Shown: positions 1-11,327, counted from the first letter of the stretch. The stretch is 37,889 nt of DNA from Nitrospiraceae bacterium (GCA_002726235.1 PBSN01000007.1:112726-150614), one strand, 5' to 3'. The notes: a model not told the origin generated them from the letters alone. Made by a program: numbers and translations.

Positions 1-1
1 T

Positions 2-3000
2 GCCATCAAACGCACGGACCTTTCCAAGATTCGTACCTGTCTTGAGGTTTCATCCCTTGTTGAGATGCAAACGCGTTCCTATGCGGACTTTTTGCAATTG
101 AATGTGCCTCCAGAGAAAAAGGAGGATCGGGGGCTTCAAGCAGCACTAACGAGTGTCTTTCCCATCGCCGATTATAATCGCTCGGCTACGCTTGAGTTTG
201 TAAATTACTCTCTCGGGGACTCGAAATATAGCGCTCGGGATTGTATCGAGTACGGCATGACCTATGCCGCTTCACTGCGGATTCGTATCAGGCTCATCGT
301 TCTTCGTAAAATGGAACAAGAGGAGCCGCAGGAAGTTCGTGATGTACAGGAAGTTCGTGATGTAAAAGAACAGGAAATATATGTTGGTGAATTGCCGTTG
401 ATGACGGAACGAGGCACGTTCATTATCAATGGAACCGAACGCGTCATCGTCAGTCAGCTCCACCGGTCACCAGGTGTGACGTTCATGCATGACAAAGGGA
501 AAACATATGCGAGCGGAAAGGTTTTGTTTTCCGCCAGAATCATCCCATATCGTGGCTCTTGGCTTGATTTCGAGTTCGACACCAGAGATGTGTTGTACGT
601 GAGGATTGACCGAAGAAGAAAAATGCCTGCAACGGTTTTGCTGAAAGCCTTTGGCTACTCCACGGATGAAATTCTCAAGATGTACTATTCGGTAGAAGAA
701 ATCACGGTCGTAAAAGGGAAGCTCTTTCGGAAGTTGGATGTGGAAATACATGCTGGTATCCGCTCCCCAGCCGATGTTCGTGACAAGCGCTCGGATGAGC
801 TCATTGTGCGTGAAGGCCAAAAGCTGACGCGATCTAGTATTCAAAAGATGATTTCTGCGGGGGTAAAAACGGTTCCCATTGACCCTGAAGCGTTGGTGGG
901 GCGGACTACCTTGACTGAGATTGCGAATACGGCGAGTAAAGAGATTCTCGTCGAGAAAAACACCGTGATTTTGGAGGCCGCACTCGAGGTGTTGCGGAGT
1001 GGCAAGGTAAATGGTTTTAAAGTGATCTATGTTGCGCCCGCTGCCGTGCCGGTTATACAGATTACCTTGGCTGCGGAGAAGTCCAATTCCACAGATGAAG
1101 CCATGGTTGAAGTGTATAAACGGCTTAGGCCAGGCGAGACTCCAACCGTCGAGACTTCCCGCGCGCTCTTTGAGAACACTTTTTTTAACTCGAAGCGTTA
1201 TGATCTTTCGCCTGTTGGACGGTTAAAAATTAATAATCGGCTGGGGCTTGATGTTCCTCTCGGTGACCGGACCCTCATGGCTAAGGATATTGCCGAAGTT
1301 GTCCGCTATCTTGTTTCGTTGAATGAGGGCAAAGGGGATGTCGATGATATCGATCATCTCGGAAACCGGCGAGTGAGAGCTGTGGGAGAATTATTGGAAA
1401 ATCAGTTCAGGCTCGGTTTAGTGTGGATGGAGCGGAATGTCAGAGAGCGGATGACCCTGTCGGATTTGGAAATGGCTCTTCCTCACGATGTTGTAAATGT
1501 GAAACCGATTATTGCAGCCATCAAGGAGTTTTTCGCAAGCAGCCAGCTGTCACAGTTTATGGATCAAACGAATCCGCTTGCCGAAGTCACCCATAAACGC
1601 CGGCTTTCCGCACTTGGTCCAGGGGGACTCACTCGGGATAGGGCGGGATTTGAAGTTCGTGATGTCCATCCCTCTCACTATAGTCGGATTTGTCCCATTG
1701 AAACTCCTGAAGGGCCAAACATTGGTCTTATAACCTCGCTTGCAACATATGCCAGAATTAATCACTTTGGTTTTATTGAGGCTCCCTATCGTCGTGTGTC
1801 CAATGGGGTGCTTACGGATGAGGTAGAGTATTTGTCTGCGGTTGGAGGTGAACGGAACACCATTGCGCAGGCGAATTCTCAGGTAGATGGCAACGGACGC
1901 CTGAGTGCAGAAAGCGTGTCAGCGCGTTTTGAAGGAGACTTTGTTCTTGTTCCTCCCAAGAAGGTGGAATACATGGATGTTTCGCCAAAACAGGTAGTGG
2001 GCGTGGCTAGTGCGCTCATTCCTTTTTTGGAACATGATGATGCCAATCGTGCCTTGATGGGGTCCAATATGCAACGACAGGCTGTGCCCCTTCTTTATCC
2101 CAAAGCACCCGTCGTTGGAACTGGCATGGAACCGATTGTGGCACGAGATTCTGGGTATGTGATTCAGGCGAGCCGTGCTGGCGTGGTTGAAAGTGTTAGT
2201 GCAACTCGAATTGTTATAAGTGCGAAGTCCGAGGGCGCTTCGAAAAATGATGTTGGGTTGGATGTATATCATCTGTTGAAGTTTCAGCGGTCCAACCAGA
2301 ATACCTGTCTCAACCAGCGCCCAGTTGTTTATCGTGGGCAACAGGTGACAAAGGGACAGTTGCTTGCTGATGGACCGTCCATTCATTACGGGGATTTGGC
2401 ACTTGGAAACAACGTCCTCGTCGCATTTATGCCATGGGGAGGGTACAACTTCGAGGACGCGATTCTGATGAGTGAATCGCTGGTTCGCGAGGAAAGCTTT
2501 ACATCCGTTCACATTGACGAATTTGACATTGAGGCACGAGAAACAAAGCTTGGGAAAGAAGAAATTACTCGCGACATTCCCAATGTTGGGGAAGAAGCGT
2601 TACGCAATCTTGATGAGAGCGGGATCGTCAGGATCGGTGCCGAGGTAAAAGCAGGCGATATTCTGGTTGGGAAAGTGACGCCAAAAGGTGAAACTCAACT
2701 GACTCCTGAAGAGAAGCTACTGCGTGCCATTTTTGGAGAAAAAGCTGGAGATGTGAAAGATACCTCGCTGACCGTTCCTCCAGGGGCTGAGGGTATTGTT
2801 GTCAACATCAAGGTTTTTTCTCGAAGACGTTCTAATGATGATGATTGGGCCAAGCTTTTTGAGAATGAAGACCTGAAGGCACTCCAACGAGATCACCGAG
2901 ATGAAGTTCGGACTGTTGAAGAAGAGGGAAGTCGAAAAAGGCGTGTCCAATTGATTGGAATGCAGATAGGCCAAGATCTGATAGACCCTAAGTCTGGCGA

Positions 3001-3952
3001 AGTGCTTCTCAAAAAGAAAAAGTGTCTGACGGAAGAAATTGTTCAAAATCTCTCTGCTGAGAGTGTCAAAAATATCATTCCCAGTGATGCTTCGGATCAG
3101 GCTACGCTCGACGAGATTCATAACGCGACTAAAGGGCATGTCGAGCTTTTAACGGCCAGTTACGATGAGAAGGTTAGCCGACTGCGACGGGGCAGTGATC
3201 TTCCCCCAGGAGTCCTGAAACTGGTCAAAGTCTATGTGGCTATGAAGCGGAAGGTCTCTGTTGGGGATAAAATGGCCGGCCGACACGGAAACAAGGGGGT
3301 AGTTTCTCGCATTTTACCTGAAGAAGATATGCCCTATCTTCCGGATGGACGGCCGATTGATATTGTGCTGAATCCGCTTGGTGTTCCTTCGCGTATGAAT
3401 GTTGGCCAAGTGCTGGAAACACATCTTGGCTGGGCCGCCCAAGCACTAGGGTTGTACGTTTCCACGCCTGTGTTTGATGGGGCCACGGAACAGGAAATTC
3501 GGACGTTGCTGAAGAAAGCAAATCTTCCAGAGTCAGGTCAAACTCAGCTGTACGATGGTCGTACTGGCGAATCGTTTGCGAATAAGGTAACAGTCGGATA
3601 CATGTATATGCTGAAGCTTCATCATTTGGTTGATGACAAGATTCATGCGCGATCAATTGGACCGTATTCGTTGGTTACTCAGCAGCCTCTCGGAGGTAAA
3701 GCGCAGTTTGGAGGCCAGCGGTTAGGGGAGATGGAAGTATGGGCATTGCAGTCCTACGGTGCGGCATCAACCCTTCAGGAGTTCCTCACAGTGAAATCTG
3801 ATGACGTCCCAGGGCGGTCTCGAATCTACGAAGCCATTGTCAAAGGGGAAAACTTCCTTGAGCCTGGGTTGCCTGAATCGTTTAATGTGCTTGTAAAGGA
3901 ACTGCAGAGTCTTGGGTTAGACATTGATCTCATGAAGCGGTCCGATAATTGA
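2..3952 (+). CDS. rpoB: DNA-directed RNA polymerase subunit beta (5' end missing)
   Basis: This is the beta subunit of RNA polymerase, which with beta' forms the catalytic core. The frame is open from base 2. The 21 codons before the first internal ATG (base 65) read as a normal RpoB N-terminus ([11 protein letters not shown] then [11 protein letters not shown]), so the true start lies just left of the window. Visible landmarks are the [15 protein letters not shown] block, the rifampicin region around bases 1540-1640 ([22 protein letters not shown], with the Asp, His and Ser positions of drug-sensitive enzymes kept), [14 protein letters not shown], and the C-terminal [20 protein letters not shown]. 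It ends in TGA at 3950-3952. rpoC follows with about 20 bases between the rpoB stop and the preferred rpoC start. An in-frame duplication sits at bases 329-364 and is listed separately. Confidence 0.98.
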   Translation, partial: AIKRTDLSKIRTCLEVSSLVEMQTRSYADFLQLNVPPEKKEDRGLQAALTSVFPIADYNRSATLEFVNYSLGDSKYSARDCIEYGMTYAASLRIRIRLIVLRKMEQEEPQEVRDVQEVRDVKEQEIYVGELPLMTERGTFIINGTERVIVSQLHRSPGVTFMHDKGKTYASGKVLFSARIIPYRGSWLDFEFDTRDVLYVRIDRRRKMPATVLLKAFGYSTDEILKMYYSVEEITVVKGKLFRKLDVEIHAGIRSPADVRDKRSDELIVREGQKLTRSSIQKMISAGVKTVPIDPEALVGRTTLTEIANTASKEILVEKNTVILEAALEVLRSGKVNGFKVIYVAPAAVPVIQITLAAEKSNSTDEAMVEVYKRLRPGETPTVETSRALFENTFFNSKRYDLSPVGRLKINNRLGLDVPLGDRTLMAKDIAEVVRYLVSLNEGKGDVDDIDHLGNRRVRAVGELLENQFRLGLVWMERNVRERMTLSDLEMALPHDVVNVKPIIAAIKEFFASSQLSQFMDQTNPLAEVTHKRRLSALGPGGLTRDRAGFEVRDVHPSHYSRICPIETPEGPNIGLITSLATYARINHFGFIEAPYRRVSNGVLTDEVEYLSAVGGERNTIAQANSQVDGNGRLSAESVSARFEGDFVLVPPKKVEYMDVSPKQVVGVASALIPFLEHDDANRALMGSNMQRQAVPLLYPKAPVVGTGMEPIVARDSGYVIQASRAGVVESVSATRIVISAKSEGASKNDVGLDVYHLLKFQRSNQNTCLNQRPVVYRGQQVTKGQLLADGPSIHYGDLALGNNVLVAFMPWGGYNFEDAILMSESLVREESFTSVHIDEFDIEARETKLGKEEITRDIPNVGEEALRNLDESGIVRIGAEVKAGDILVGKVTPKGETQLTPEEKLLRAIFGEKAGDVKDTSLTVPPGAEGIVVNIKVFSRRRSNDDDWAKLFENEDLKALQRDHRDEVRTVEEEGSRKRRVQLIGMQIGQDLIDPKSGEVLLKKKKCLTEEIVQNLSAESVKNIIPSDASDQATLDEIHNATKGHVELLTASYDEKVSRLRRGSDLPPGVLKLVKVYVAMKRKVSVGDKMAGRHGNKGVVSRILPEEDMPYLPDGRPIDIVLNPLGVPSRMNVGQVLETHLGWAAQALGLYVSTPVFDGATEQEIRTLLKKANLPESGQTQLYDGRTGESFANKVTVGYMYMLKLHHLVDDKIHARSIGPYSLVTQQPLGGKAQFGGQRLGEMEVWALQSYGAASTLQEFLTVKSDDVPGRSRIYEAIVKGENFLEPGLPESFNVLVKELQSLGLDIDLMKRSDN
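329..364 (+). repeat. 18-bp perfect tandem duplication inside rpoB
   Basis: The unit caggaagttcgtgatgta occurs twice with no gap, at 329-346 and 347-364. It encodes QEVRDV twice, just before [14 protein letters not shown]. RpoB normally has one such stretch between a beta strand and the GELPLMT block, so this looks like a recent in-frame slippage or duplication adding six residues to a surface loop. Confidence 0.9.
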
Positions 3953-3960
3953 GTCTGCAC

Positions 3961-3975
3961 GGAGGCAAAACGGTG
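3961..3975 (+). promoter_or_regulatory. Ribosome binding site deciding the rpoC start
   Basis: GGAGG at 3961-3965 lies seven bases before a GTG at 3973-3975. The longer open frame begins with TTG at 3949, inside the end of rpoB and without a comparable site. The GTG is therefore the likelier rpoC start, and its protein begins with a normal-looking N-terminus (ETVSTLFDN). Confidence 0.75.
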
Positions 3976-6900
3976 GAAACAGTATCCACACTGTTCGATA
4001 ATAAGCCAAAAAACACGATTTCATTTGACTCTCTTCGTATAGGGATCGCGTCGGCTGACAAGATTCGATCATGGTCCTACGGTGAGGTGAAAAAGCCTGA
4101 AACGATTAACTATCGCTCATTCAAACCAGAAAAAGATGGGCTGTTCTGCGCCAAGATTTTCGGGCCGACAAAGGATTGGGAATGTAATTGCGGAAAATAT
4201 AAGCGCATGAAGCATCGTGGGATCGTCTGTGATAAATGCGGCGTTGAAGTGATTCAGTCTAAGGTTAGAAGAGAACGGATGGGTCATATTGAGTTGGCAG
4301 CGCCAGTGGCTCACATCTGGTTCCTTAAGGGGTTGCCAAGTCGCATTGGAACCCTGTTGGATATGAGTCTCAAAGTTCTGGAGCGGATTCTGTATTTTGA
4401 AAGCTATGTCGTGTTTGAATCAGGTGATGCGCCAGTAGAATTAGGGGAGGTTCTATCGGAAGAACGATATTGGGAGCTTTCCCAGGAACATACGCATGGA
4501 TTTAGGGCTGGCATAGGGGCTGAGGCGATCCGTGAGATGCTTGCGACCCTGGATATCGAGTCGCTCTGGAAGGACCTTCGCGAAAAGGTCAGAGGTCAGG
4601 TCTCCAATGCCGTAAGGAAAAAATATATCAAACGGTTGAAAGTGGTTGAAGACTTTCGTCGATCCAATAATCAGCCTGAGTCTATGATTCTCTCCGTGAT
4701 TCCAGTTCTGCCTCCGGAACTGCGGCCTCTCGTTCCCTTGGATGGTGGCCGTTTTGCGACGTCAGATCTTAACGATCTTTACCGGCGAGTGATTAACCGG
4801 AACAATCGGTTGAAACGCCTGCTCGAACTTCGAGCGCCAGGCGTGATCATCCGTAACGAAATGCGTATGCTCCAAGAGGCAGTTGATGCGTTGTTTGATA
4901 ACGGCAGACGAGGCCGCGCTATACGTGGGGCGAACAAACGAGAGCTCAAGTCGTTAAGTGACATGGTGAAGGGAAAGCAAGGCCGTTTTCGCCAGAATCT
5001 TCTCGGAAAGCGTGTCGATTATTCTGGTCGATCGGTTATCGTGGTTGGGCCGGAACTCCGTTTAAACCAATGTGGCTTGCCTAAAAAGATGGCGCTGGAG
5101 CTGTTTAAACCCTTTGTTTTGCACAAGCTTGAAGAGAGGGGAGCGGCCATTACCATTAAGAGTGCGAAGAAGTTGATTGAACAAGGAACAGCAGAGGTGT
5201 GGGATGTTCTTGATGAAGTGATCTGTGAGCATCCGGTGTTGCTCAATCGTGCACCAACGCTACATCGACTTGGACTTCAGGCTTTTGATCCGGTACTGGT
5301 TGAAGGGAAAGCGATCAAGTTGCATCCGTTGGTTTGCGCAGCCTTCAATGCTGACTTTGATGGTGATCAAATGGCTGTGCATGTACCCCTGTCGATCGAA
5401 GCCCAGATCGAGAGCCGTGTGTTGATGCTTTCTGTGCACAACATTCTGTCTCCAGCGAACGGGAGGCCTATTGCAGTTCCCTCTCAAGACATGGTGTTGG
5501 GGTGTTATTGGCTCACGAAGGAGGAAACTGGCGCGCAAGGTGAGGGGAAAGTTTTTTCTTCTCCAGAGGAAGTTCGGATTGCCTATGATGCCGGTGAAGT
5601 GGCGTTACACGCACAGGTTCGAGTGCGCATCAATGCTGCAATGGTTGATACGACCGTTGGACGCGTTCTTTTGGGAGAGATCCTCCCTCCTGGCATTCCG
5701 TTTTCTGCAGCAAATGTTCTCATGACTAAGAAGGCTGTCGGTGCATTGATTGACATGTGCTATCGCAATGTTCCTCTCAGGGATACCGTGGTGCTGCTCG
5801 ATAAAATCAAGAATCTTGGTTTTTCGTATGCGACAAAAGCCGCGATTTCTATTTGTATTGATGACATGTTGGTCCCGGCAAAGAAGCCAGCACTTATTGC
5901 CAAGGCCCAAAAAGACGTTTCAGATATTCAGGACCAATACGCTGATGGTTTGATCACGAGGGGCGAATGCTATAACAAAGTTATTGATATTTGGGCACAT
6001 GTGACAGAACTTGTCGCTAGTGAAATGCAGAAGGAGCTCGAAGGTAAGTCAAAAAGTGATCGAGGCGGCGCCTTCAATCCGATCTTCATGATGACAGACT
6101 CTGGTGCCCGCGGCAGTGGGCAGCAAATTCGGCAGCTCGGTGGAATGAGAGGCCTTATGGCGAAGCCGTCTGGTGAAATCATTGAAACACCCATTACCTC
6201 CAATTTTCGCGAAGGGTTGACCGTGCTCCAGTACTTTATTTCAACCCATGGTGCGAGAAAAGGATTGGCTGATACGGCGCTGAAGACTGCCAACTCGGGG
6301 TATCTTACGCGGCGTCTTGTTGATGTGGCTCAGGATGTGATTATTAACTCTGATGATTGTGAAACCATTGATAGTATTCAGGTGACTTCGCTTGTTGAAG
6401 GGGGTGAAATTATTCAACCCTTGGAGGATCGCATCTTAGGGCGGATTGCCGCTGGAGATATTCGTGATCCTTTGACCGGTGAGATCATTGTCCAAGTTGG
6501 TGAAGAGATTGACGAATGGCGTGTGAAAGCGATTACTGATACTGGAGTTGATCAAGTCAAAATTCGGTCTGTATTGACCTGTCAATTGCGTCGTGGTGTA
6601 TGCAAAAAATGTTATGGACGTGATCTTGCTCGTGGAAAACTGGTTGAAAGCGGAGAGCCAGTTGGTGTGATTGCCGCACAGTCCATTGGAGAACCAGGAA
6701 CCCAGCTTACGATGCGAACGTTCCACATTGGCGGCACGGCGAGTCGGGTTGTTGAGAAAACAGTACTCGAAGCAAAGAATTCTGGAACTCTCAAATATCT
6801 CAATCTGCGGACGGTAAAAAACAAAGAAGGTGATTGGGTTGTCATGAGCCGCAGTGGGAAAATTGCCGTGTGTGATAAAACTGGGCGTGAGCGTGAAAAA

Positions 6901-8106
6901 TATCCAGTTATTTATGGCGCCAAGATTAAGGTAAACGAAGGAGATGTGGTTGAACCTGGGCAGAAATTGCTGGAGTGGGATCCGTATTCTCTGGTTATGC
7001 TGACCGAAGTCGGAGGGCGGGTCGCGTTTGGTGACTTGATCGAAAACGTGACAATGAAGGAACTCCTTGATGAAGTAACAGGACTCTCTCGAAAACTGGT
7101 CATCGACATGCCTGGTGCCTCGTATCGTCCACGCATTTCGATTAAGGATGATTCTGGAAAAACTGCTAAGTTGCCTCAAGCATCCTCTTCGGCGAGGTAT
7201 CTGCTTCCATCCGGAGCGCATATTCTGGTTGAGAAAGGTGAGATGGTACATCCAGGAGATGTGTTGGTGAAGATTCCTCGTGAAACCACAAAAACAAAAG
7301 ACATTACTGGTGGCTTGCCACGGGTTGCCGAATTATTTGAAGCAAGAATGCCAAAGGAACATGCTATCATAAGCGAAATTGATGGAGTGGTTGAGCATGC
7401 TGGTTTAGTCAAAGGTATGCGCAAGGTCCTCGTCAAGAACGATTTGGGTGATGTTCGTGAGTACTATATTCCAAGAGGGAAGCATGTCAATGTGCACGAA
7501 GGAGATTGGATTCAGGCTGGTGAGCCGCTCATGGATGGTTCACCAGATCCGCACGATATTCTTGATGTATTAGGGCCAAAAGAACTCCAGAAGTACCTTG
7601 TGGATGGGGTTCAGAAAGTGTATCGGCTACAAGGGGTTGTTATCAATGACAAGCATATCGAGACGATTGTTCGGCAGATGCTTCGAAAGGTAAGGATTGA
7701 AGAATCGGGAGATTCTGATTTTCTGGCCGGTAGTCAAATTGATCGATTTGTCTTCCGTGATGAAAGTGAAAGAATCCGAGCAGAAAAAGGATCCCCGCCA
7801 ATCGGAAAACCGGTTCTCTTGGGCATCACGAAAGCCTCACTAAACACCGAAAGCTTTATCTCTGCCGCTTCGTTTCAGGAAACCACGCGAGTACTCACAG
7901 AAGCTGCGATTACTGGGAAAATTGATCCGTTGAGTGGATTGAAGGAGAACGTTATTGTCGGTCGGCTCATTCCAGCTGGAACGGGTCTAACGGGGTATCG
8001 TGATACACAGGTAATCACGCATGAGTCTTCGGCTGAGGAGCTGTTGGACGCTGGGGAAACCAACGAGAACGTTGAGGTGTTCCAAGCCGACCATGCTTTA
8101 GCGTAG
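3973..8106 (+). CDS. rpoC: DNA-directed RNA polymerase subunit beta'
   Basis: This is the beta' subunit, which holds the RNA polymerase active site. In order it shows the N-terminal zinc ribbon ([20 protein letters not shown], about bases 4190-4245), the catalytic NADFDGDQM with three Mg-binding aspartates (about 5347-5373), the [15 protein letters not shown] bridge and trigger region near 6110, the second zinc site [14 protein letters not shown] near 6580-6617, and [20 protein letters not shown]. It is about 1377 residues from the GTG start, a normal size for the compact beta' form. It is presumably transcribed with rpoB. The ribosomal genes rpsL and rpsG, which often follow rpoC, are absent; the next genes converge on it. 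Confidence 0.98.
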   Translation: METVSTLFDNKPKNTISFDSLRIGIASADKIRSWSYGEVKKPETINYRSFKPEKDGLFCAKIFGPTKDWECNCGKYKRMKHRGIVCDKCGVEVIQSKVRRERMGHIELAAPVAHIWFLKGLPSRIGTLLDMSLKVLERILYFESYVVFESGDAPVELGEVLSEERYWELSQEHTHGFRAGIGAEAIREMLATLDIESLWKDLREKVRGQVSNAVRKKYIKRLKVVEDFRRSNNQPESMILSVIPVLPPELRPLVPLDGGRFATSDLNDLYRRVINRNNRLKRLLELRAPGVIIRNEMRMLQEAVDALFDNGRRGRAIRGANKRELKSLSDMVKGKQGRFRQNLLGKRVDYSGRSVIVVGPELRLNQCGLPKKMALELFKPFVLHKLEERGAAITIKSAKKLIEQGTAEVWDVLDEVICEHPVLLNRAPTLHRLGLQAFDPVLVEGKAIKLHPLVCAAFNADFDGDQMAVHVPLSIEAQIESRVLMLSVHNILSPANGRPIAVPSQDMVLGCYWLTKEETGAQGEGKVFSSPEEVRIAYDAGEVALHAQVRVRINAAMVDTTVGRVLLGEILPPGIPFSAANVLMTKKAVGALIDMCYRNVPLRDTVVLLDKIKNLGFSYATKAAISICIDDMLVPAKKPALIAKAQKDVSDIQDQYADGLITRGECYNKVIDIWAHVTELVASEMQKELEGKSKSDRGGAFNPIFMMTDSGARGSGQQIRQLGGMRGLMAKPSGEIIETPITSNFREGLTVLQYFISTHGARKGLADTALKTANSGYLTRRLVDVAQDVIINSDDCETIDSIQVTSLVEGGEIIQPLEDRILGRIAAGDIRDPLTGEIIVQVGEEIDEWRVKAITDTGVDQVKIRSVLTCQLRRGVCKKCYGRDLARGKLVESGEPVGVIAAQSIGEPGTQLTMRTFHIGGTASRVVEKTVLEAKNSGTLKYLNLRTVKNKEGDWVVMSRSGKIAVCDKTGREREKYPVIYGAKIKVNEGDVVEPGQKLLEWDPYSLVMLTEVGGRVAFGDLIENVTMKELLDEVTGLSRKLVIDMPGASYRPRISIKDDSGKTAKLPQASSSARYLLPSGAHILVEKGEMVHPGDVLVKIPRETTKTKDITGGLPRVAELFEARMPKEHAIISEIDGVVEHAGLVKGMRKVLVKNDLGDVREYYIPRGKHVNVHEGDWIQAGEPLMDGSPDPHDILDVLGPKELQKYLVDGVQKVYRLQGVVINDKHIETIVRQMLRKVRIEESGDSDFLAGSQIDRFVFRDESERIRAEKGSPPIGKPVLLGITKASLNTESFISAASFQETTRVLTEAAITGKIDPLSGLKENVIVGRLIPAGTGLTGYRDTQVITHESSAEELLDAGETNENVEVFQADHALA

Positions 8107-8186
8107 CCCGATGGCACTATAGGCCTCATCGTTTAGGGCACCGGCGACTTTGGTCTTGGGCCTACATTAAACTTCTCTCCAGTAAC

Positions 8187-8217
8187 TGGCCATTGCTCGC
8201 AACCGGGCCATTTTCTT
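8187..8217 (+). terminator. Candidate rho-independent terminator after rpoBC
   Basis: The arms TGGCC (8187-8191) and GGCCA (8206-8210) pair, and an inner TTGC/GCAA can extend the hairpin. TTTTCTT follows directly at 8211-8217. It lies about 80 bases after the rpoC stop and before the convergent gene ending at 8290, where a terminator would be expected. The internal mismatch keeps the confidence moderate. Confidence 0.5.
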
Positions 8218-8289
8218 CCGTGCTAAACACAATTGTGGCGTGTGATTTTGTGGTGCCGTTGCCCAAAGCTGGGAAATTTGTGTGTGCCA

Positions 8290-8856
8290 TTAGGTCGTGC
8301 CTTCCGGAATACTTCTTGTGGCCAAGCCAAATGGACTGTCACCATCAATGGTATGTAGCGTAATCTGTTGATCTCCGGTGAACTTAAATACCGATAGTCC
8401 GCGTTCACTCAGCGGGAGATCTTGTTCAGGTATATGCCATACACCTTCCCAATGGAGATGAACGGCATAATTGTGCTGTGCGATGAGTATTCGATCGACT
8501 GAAAATGTCAGTGAGATGCTGTCATAAAACTCAACATCGTGTTGTATCTCATTGAGGATTCGTGCAGATCCCTCTAGCGGTGTGAATAGGACGCTGATGG
8601 CGCTAAGGTCTTTGTTCTCGTAAGATGAACGAAGGGTCTCGACCGTGGCATCAAGGCGTCTGAGGCGGGAGGAGGCATCTTCGCTTTGAACATGAGGGGT
8701 GGATTTGCATCCTGGAATATACTCTTTGAGAAGGAATTGCATTCCGATAACCTCTGTAGGCTCACTTTCTTCAAACTCTTGATTTGGTGTAAGAGAGATG
8801 GAATACAGCGTGATAAGGCAAATGGTGATGCCACCTTGCAGGATGACGCGGATCAT
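8290..8856 (-). CDS. Membrane-anchored NTF2/SnoaL-like hypothetical protein
   Basis: About 188 residues. The N-terminus (MIRVILQGGITICLITLYSI) is one hydrophobic segment, suggesting an inner-membrane anchor with the rest outside the cytoplasm. From about residue 60 a helix (SRLRRLDATVETLRSSYENKDL) is followed by alternating strands ending in YAVHLHWEGVWHIPE and LSVFKFTGDQ. This resembles the cone-shaped NTF2/SnoaL fold, but I cannot assign a ligand or activity. I chose the ATG at 8856 because the membrane segment follows at once; a TTG at 8892 would overlap the end of the upstream moaB-like gene. It is last in a leftward run with moaB, a ferredoxin and a DUF3105 gene, and may be co-transcribed. 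The fold call is inference. Confidence 0.7.
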   Translation of the reverse strand: MIRVILQGGITICLITLYSISLTPNQEFEESEPTEVIGMQFLLKEYIPGCKSTPHVQSEDASSRLRRLDATVETLRSSYENKDLSAISVLFTPLEGSARILNEIQHDVEFYDSISLTFSVDRILIAQHNYAVHLHWEGVWHIPEQDLPLSERGLSVFKFTGDQQITLHTIDGDSPFGLATRSIPEGTT

Positions 8857-8872
8857 TGGGTTGTTTTTTGCC

Positions 8873-9376
8873 TTACCTACAAAGTTCTCCAACGATATGG
8901 CCGAGTTCTGGAAGGATTAGTTTTTTCATTGCCAAGCGGACAGCATTTTCCGATCCTGGGAGCGCAAAAACAACTGTTCCACTGGAAACGCCTGCGATGG
9001 ATCGACTCAGGATGGCAGATGAGCCAATCTCTTCATAGCTAAGGAATCTGAAGAGTTCGCCGAATCCATCAAGGCGTTTATCGAGCATTGTGCTCACCGT
9101 TTCATAGGTCGAGTCTCGTTTTGACACTCCAGTTCCCCCATTGATAAGGATTGCTTGTATCGCTGAGATGGCAATATTTTGGTCAATCGCGCTACGAATC
9201 TGAGAGGGTTCATCTTTGACAATTTCGTAGCGTTCAACAATATGGCCTTCAGTCTTTAGCAGTCGCATGATCAGTTTTCCGCTAATATCATTCTCTTGAG
9301 TTCGGGAATCGCTGCATGTGACGATGCCGCATCCAACGTGGGAAGGAGACTGTGCTTTGTGGTGTGTATGGCCCAT
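8873..9376 (-). CDS. moaB: MoaB/MogA-family molybdenum cofactor protein
   Basis: A 167-residue protein of the MoaB/MogA family, whose members adenylylate molybdopterin before metal insertion. The family motifs are clear: CGIVTCSDSR near residues 16-25, INGGTGVSKRDSTYE at 79-92 (nucleotide-binding loop with the acidic active-site region), and ALPGSENAVRLAMKKLILPELGH at 138 onward. A His-rich N-terminus (MGHTHHKAQSPSH) precedes the fold. The gene begins 20 bases after the ferredoxin gene and leads into the NTF2-like gene. No other molybdenum-cofactor gene is in the window. MoaB and MogA cannot be separated confidently by eye, so the symbol is provisional. Confidence 0.9.
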   Translation of the reverse strand: MGHTHHKAQSPSHVGCGIVTCSDSRTQENDISGKLIMRLLKTEGHIVERYEIVKDEPSQIRSAIDQNIAISAIQAILINGGTGVSKRDSTYETVSTMLDKRLDGFGELFRFLSYEEIGSSAILSRSIAGVSSGTVVFALPGSENAVRLAMKKLILPELGHIVGELCR

Positions 9377-9396
9377 CCTTTACTCTTTAGGGTCTC

Positions 9397-9723
9397 TTAG
9401 TCCCAAGAGTCATCAGGCATTCTCAGTCGGTCTACCGGTTCCCCTTTTCCAATGTGTTGATCAAGAATATCAGCAATATCCGTTTCTCCCACTTGCTGAT
9501 ACCACACACCGTCAGGGTAGATGACGACGGATGTTCCCCTATCACACGGACCAAGGCATGTTGCGCCTGTTACCACAGCTTTTCCCATGAGATTGCGTTC
9601 GATGAGTCCCATGGTGAGATTCATAAGGAGCTCTTCTGAGCTTTTCTCTCCGCAGGATCCTTTAGGATGGCCCGGTGGTCGTGTGTTGGTGCATACAAAG
9701 ATGTGGTATTGCGGTTTTGGCAT
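9397..9723 (-). CDS. Thioredoxin-fold [2Fe-2S] ferredoxin
   Basis: A 108-residue (2Fe-2S) ferredoxin of the Shethna/thioredoxin-like type, a small soluble electron carrier. The four cluster ligands fit the family spacing: Cys11 in FVCTN, Cys24 in GSCGEK, and Cys56 and Cys60 in ATCLGPCDRG. The following VVIYPDGVWYQQV and the acidic C-terminus are also typical. A strong AGGAGG ribosome site lies a few bases upstream of the ATG. It sits between the DUF3105 gene and moaB. Members of this family serve many redox enzymes, and its partner cannot be read from the sequence. A link to a molybdenum enzyme is only suggested by the neighbour. Confidence 0.93.
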   Translation of the reverse strand: MPKPQYHIFVCTNTRPPGHPKGSCGEKSSEELLMNLTMGLIERNLMGKAVVTGATCLGPCDRGTSVVIYPDGVWYQQVGETDIADILDQHIGKGEPVDRLRMPDDSWD

Positions 9724-9797
9724 TGGGTCTTCCTCCTACAGGGTGACGTGATTTGGATAGCTTCGCATGTCAGTCTTGAAGCCAGTCGTCCAGTGTC

Positions 9798-10436
9798 CTA
9801 TGGTGGAGGTAGAGTCATGCCTTCAGGTAATTGGGGTGTTGGGAATCGTCTCGGCGGGTGATGATCAATGCCGATATATGCCTCGATAAATCGAACGATG
9901 CGTTGTTTATCGTATGAGTCAAATGTATCAATGCGTTGCCATGCCGTCAGTGCAATCTTGGTATCCATGCCTGGATAGGGAGCGAGAACCAGGTGATGGT
10001 ATTTGCTGCGCAGGTATGGGTTTTTTTGTCTCACATGGTCTGGCACTTCTGCATTGGCTATTTGCTGGTATTGCGCAAAAACCGCTTCCAGATTTTCAAC
10101 AAGCTTGGGGCATCCTTCCGGGCAGTTGTATTGCATGATGACCCCACCGTCCTCGAGGTTGTGGACTTGAAGTTCCTTCGGAATTGGTTCCGAATGAATG
10201 GCCCATTTGGCCACGTACTTGAGATGATGGCCTGAGGTTGGAGGGTTAGTATTGTAGGGGGGATGAGGGTCGTCCACAGATTCAACATGGGCATTTCCAA
10301 GGGACGGGAATAATGTGCCGGGGGATGTATCGGCGTTGGCTACCGAGGTAACCAGAAACGCGGGATAGAGCAGGAAACCCACAAACATAGGAATCATAAG
10401 AATCAGGAAGTTCTTGTTAATATCGAGCTGAGGCAT
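9798..10436 (-). CDS. DUF3105 membrane-anchored protein
   Basis: 212 residues. A hydrophobic stretch at about residues 10-35 (LILMIPMFVGFLLYPAFL) ends in a possible cleavage site (VANA), so the remainder is predicted outside the cytoplasm. The DUF3105 signature follows: YNTNPPTSGHH (61-71), HNLEDGGVIMQY (92-103) and LVLAPYPGMD. The conserved His residues and a Cys pair (YNCPEGC) could bind metal, but the family has no established function that I know. GGGAGGAA lies about eight bases before the ATG, so the start is secure. It is the first gene of the leftward run DUF3105, ferredoxin, moaB, NTF2-like. Confidence 0.85.
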   Translation of the reverse strand: MPQLDINKNFLILMIPMFVGFLLYPAFLVTSVANADTSPGTLFPSLGNAHVESVDDPHPPYNTNPPTSGHHLKYVAKWAIHSEPIPKELQVHNLEDGGVIMQYNCPEGCPKLVENLEAVFAQYQQIANAEVPDHVRQKNPYLRSKYHHLVLAPYPGMDTKIALTAWQRIDTFDSYDKQRIVRFIEAYIGIDHHPPRRFPTPQLPEGMTLPPP

Positions 10437-10718
10437 CGTGTTCCGTTCCTCCCGCTATAATGATGATCAATCGGTGTCAGTCTGTCTTATCTTCTGCCGT
10501 CTAATCCAGCCTTCCGGAATACTACCACATATCTTTCGGAGAGGTCAGCAATCAACGGGCAGCAGGCAAGATCCGGATGGTGAGCAACTGATCATTGACG
10601 ACTGAATGCTGCTTGCTTTGTTCCTCAGGAGCACTGAGGGTAGCTATCGTGGCGTCTAATGAAATCGGTTTCACCTCTCCTTGACGCTCTTTTGCCTTAT
10701 TGTTACCCTGCCTTCCCG
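10437..10718. other. Intergenic region between divergent DUF3105 and tadA genes
   Basis: About 280 bases that must hold the promoters of the leftward run and of the tadA-tRNA run. A TATAAT hexamer occurs at 10456-10461, but I see no well-spaced -35 partner for either direction. No protein-coding signal was recognised. Confidence 0.4.
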
Positions 10719-11207
10719 ATGAATTCCCAGACTGCTGAGGATGAGATCTACATGCAATTGGCGTTGGAAGAAGCCGTGCGCTCGGTCTTTCATGGAGAAG
10801 TTCCAATTGGTGCTGTGTTGGTTCATAATCACACGATTTTGGCCAAAGCCCATAATTTTCGTGAGTTGTGGCAGGACCCGACAGCTCATGCCGAAGTTGT
10901 CGTGATTCGCAAGGCCGCTGCGAAGTTAGGGACGTGGAGGTTGACTGGGGCGTGCCTGTATTCGACACTCGAACCTTGTGCCATGTGTGCCGGCAGCATT
11001 ATTCACGCTCGTATTGCGCGTCTTGTGTTTGGAGCTTCTGATTCGAAAGCTGGAGCCTGTGGGTCTATCTTTAACATTCCGGCGGAACCACGTATGAATC
11101 ATAATGTTACGGTGGTAGGTGGAGTCTGTGCACGGGAAAGTCGCGACATGCTTCAGTCATTTTTTCGTGGTCGAAGGGAGCGAGGAATACCGGCAAACAT
11201 GCCATGA
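10719..11207 (+). CDS. tadA: tRNA-specific adenosine deaminase
   Basis: The enzyme deaminates the wobble adenosine of tRNA-Arg(ACG) to inosine. It has the cytidine-deaminase zinc motif: HAE (57-59, with Glu as proton shuttle) and PCAMC (86-90, two Cys ligands), plus EVPIGAVLV and the C-terminal LQSFFRGRRER typical of TadA. From the ATG at 10719 it is 162 residues, a normal size. An upstream in-frame ATG at 10659 would add 20 residues not typical of the family. Neither start has a clear ribosome site, so the start is chosen on similarity. It directly precedes two tRNA genes, a sensible grouping for translation functions. Confidence 0.93.
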   Translation: MNSQTAEDEIYMQLALEEAVRSVFHGEVPIGAVLVHNHTILAKAHNFRELWQDPTAHAEVVVIRKAAAKLGTWRLTGACLYSTLEPCAMCAGSIIHARIARLVFGASDSKAGACGSIFNIPAEPRMNHNVTVVGGVCARESRDMLQSFFRGRRERGIPANMP

Positions 11208-11238
11208 ATGGTTTGCTGGGTTCGGGCTAGTAGATAGA

Positions 11239-11327
<89 letters not shown>

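Noticed and set aside
1919-2512. Long leftward frame inside rpoB, and similar ones in rpoC, gltB and dnaX
   Set aside because: They lie antisense to strongly conserved genes, show no family motifs and follow from codon bias of the real gene.
8263-8274. CCCA/TGGG hairpin as a terminator for the leftward run
   Set aside because: The stem is four pairs and no T run follows on the minus strand.
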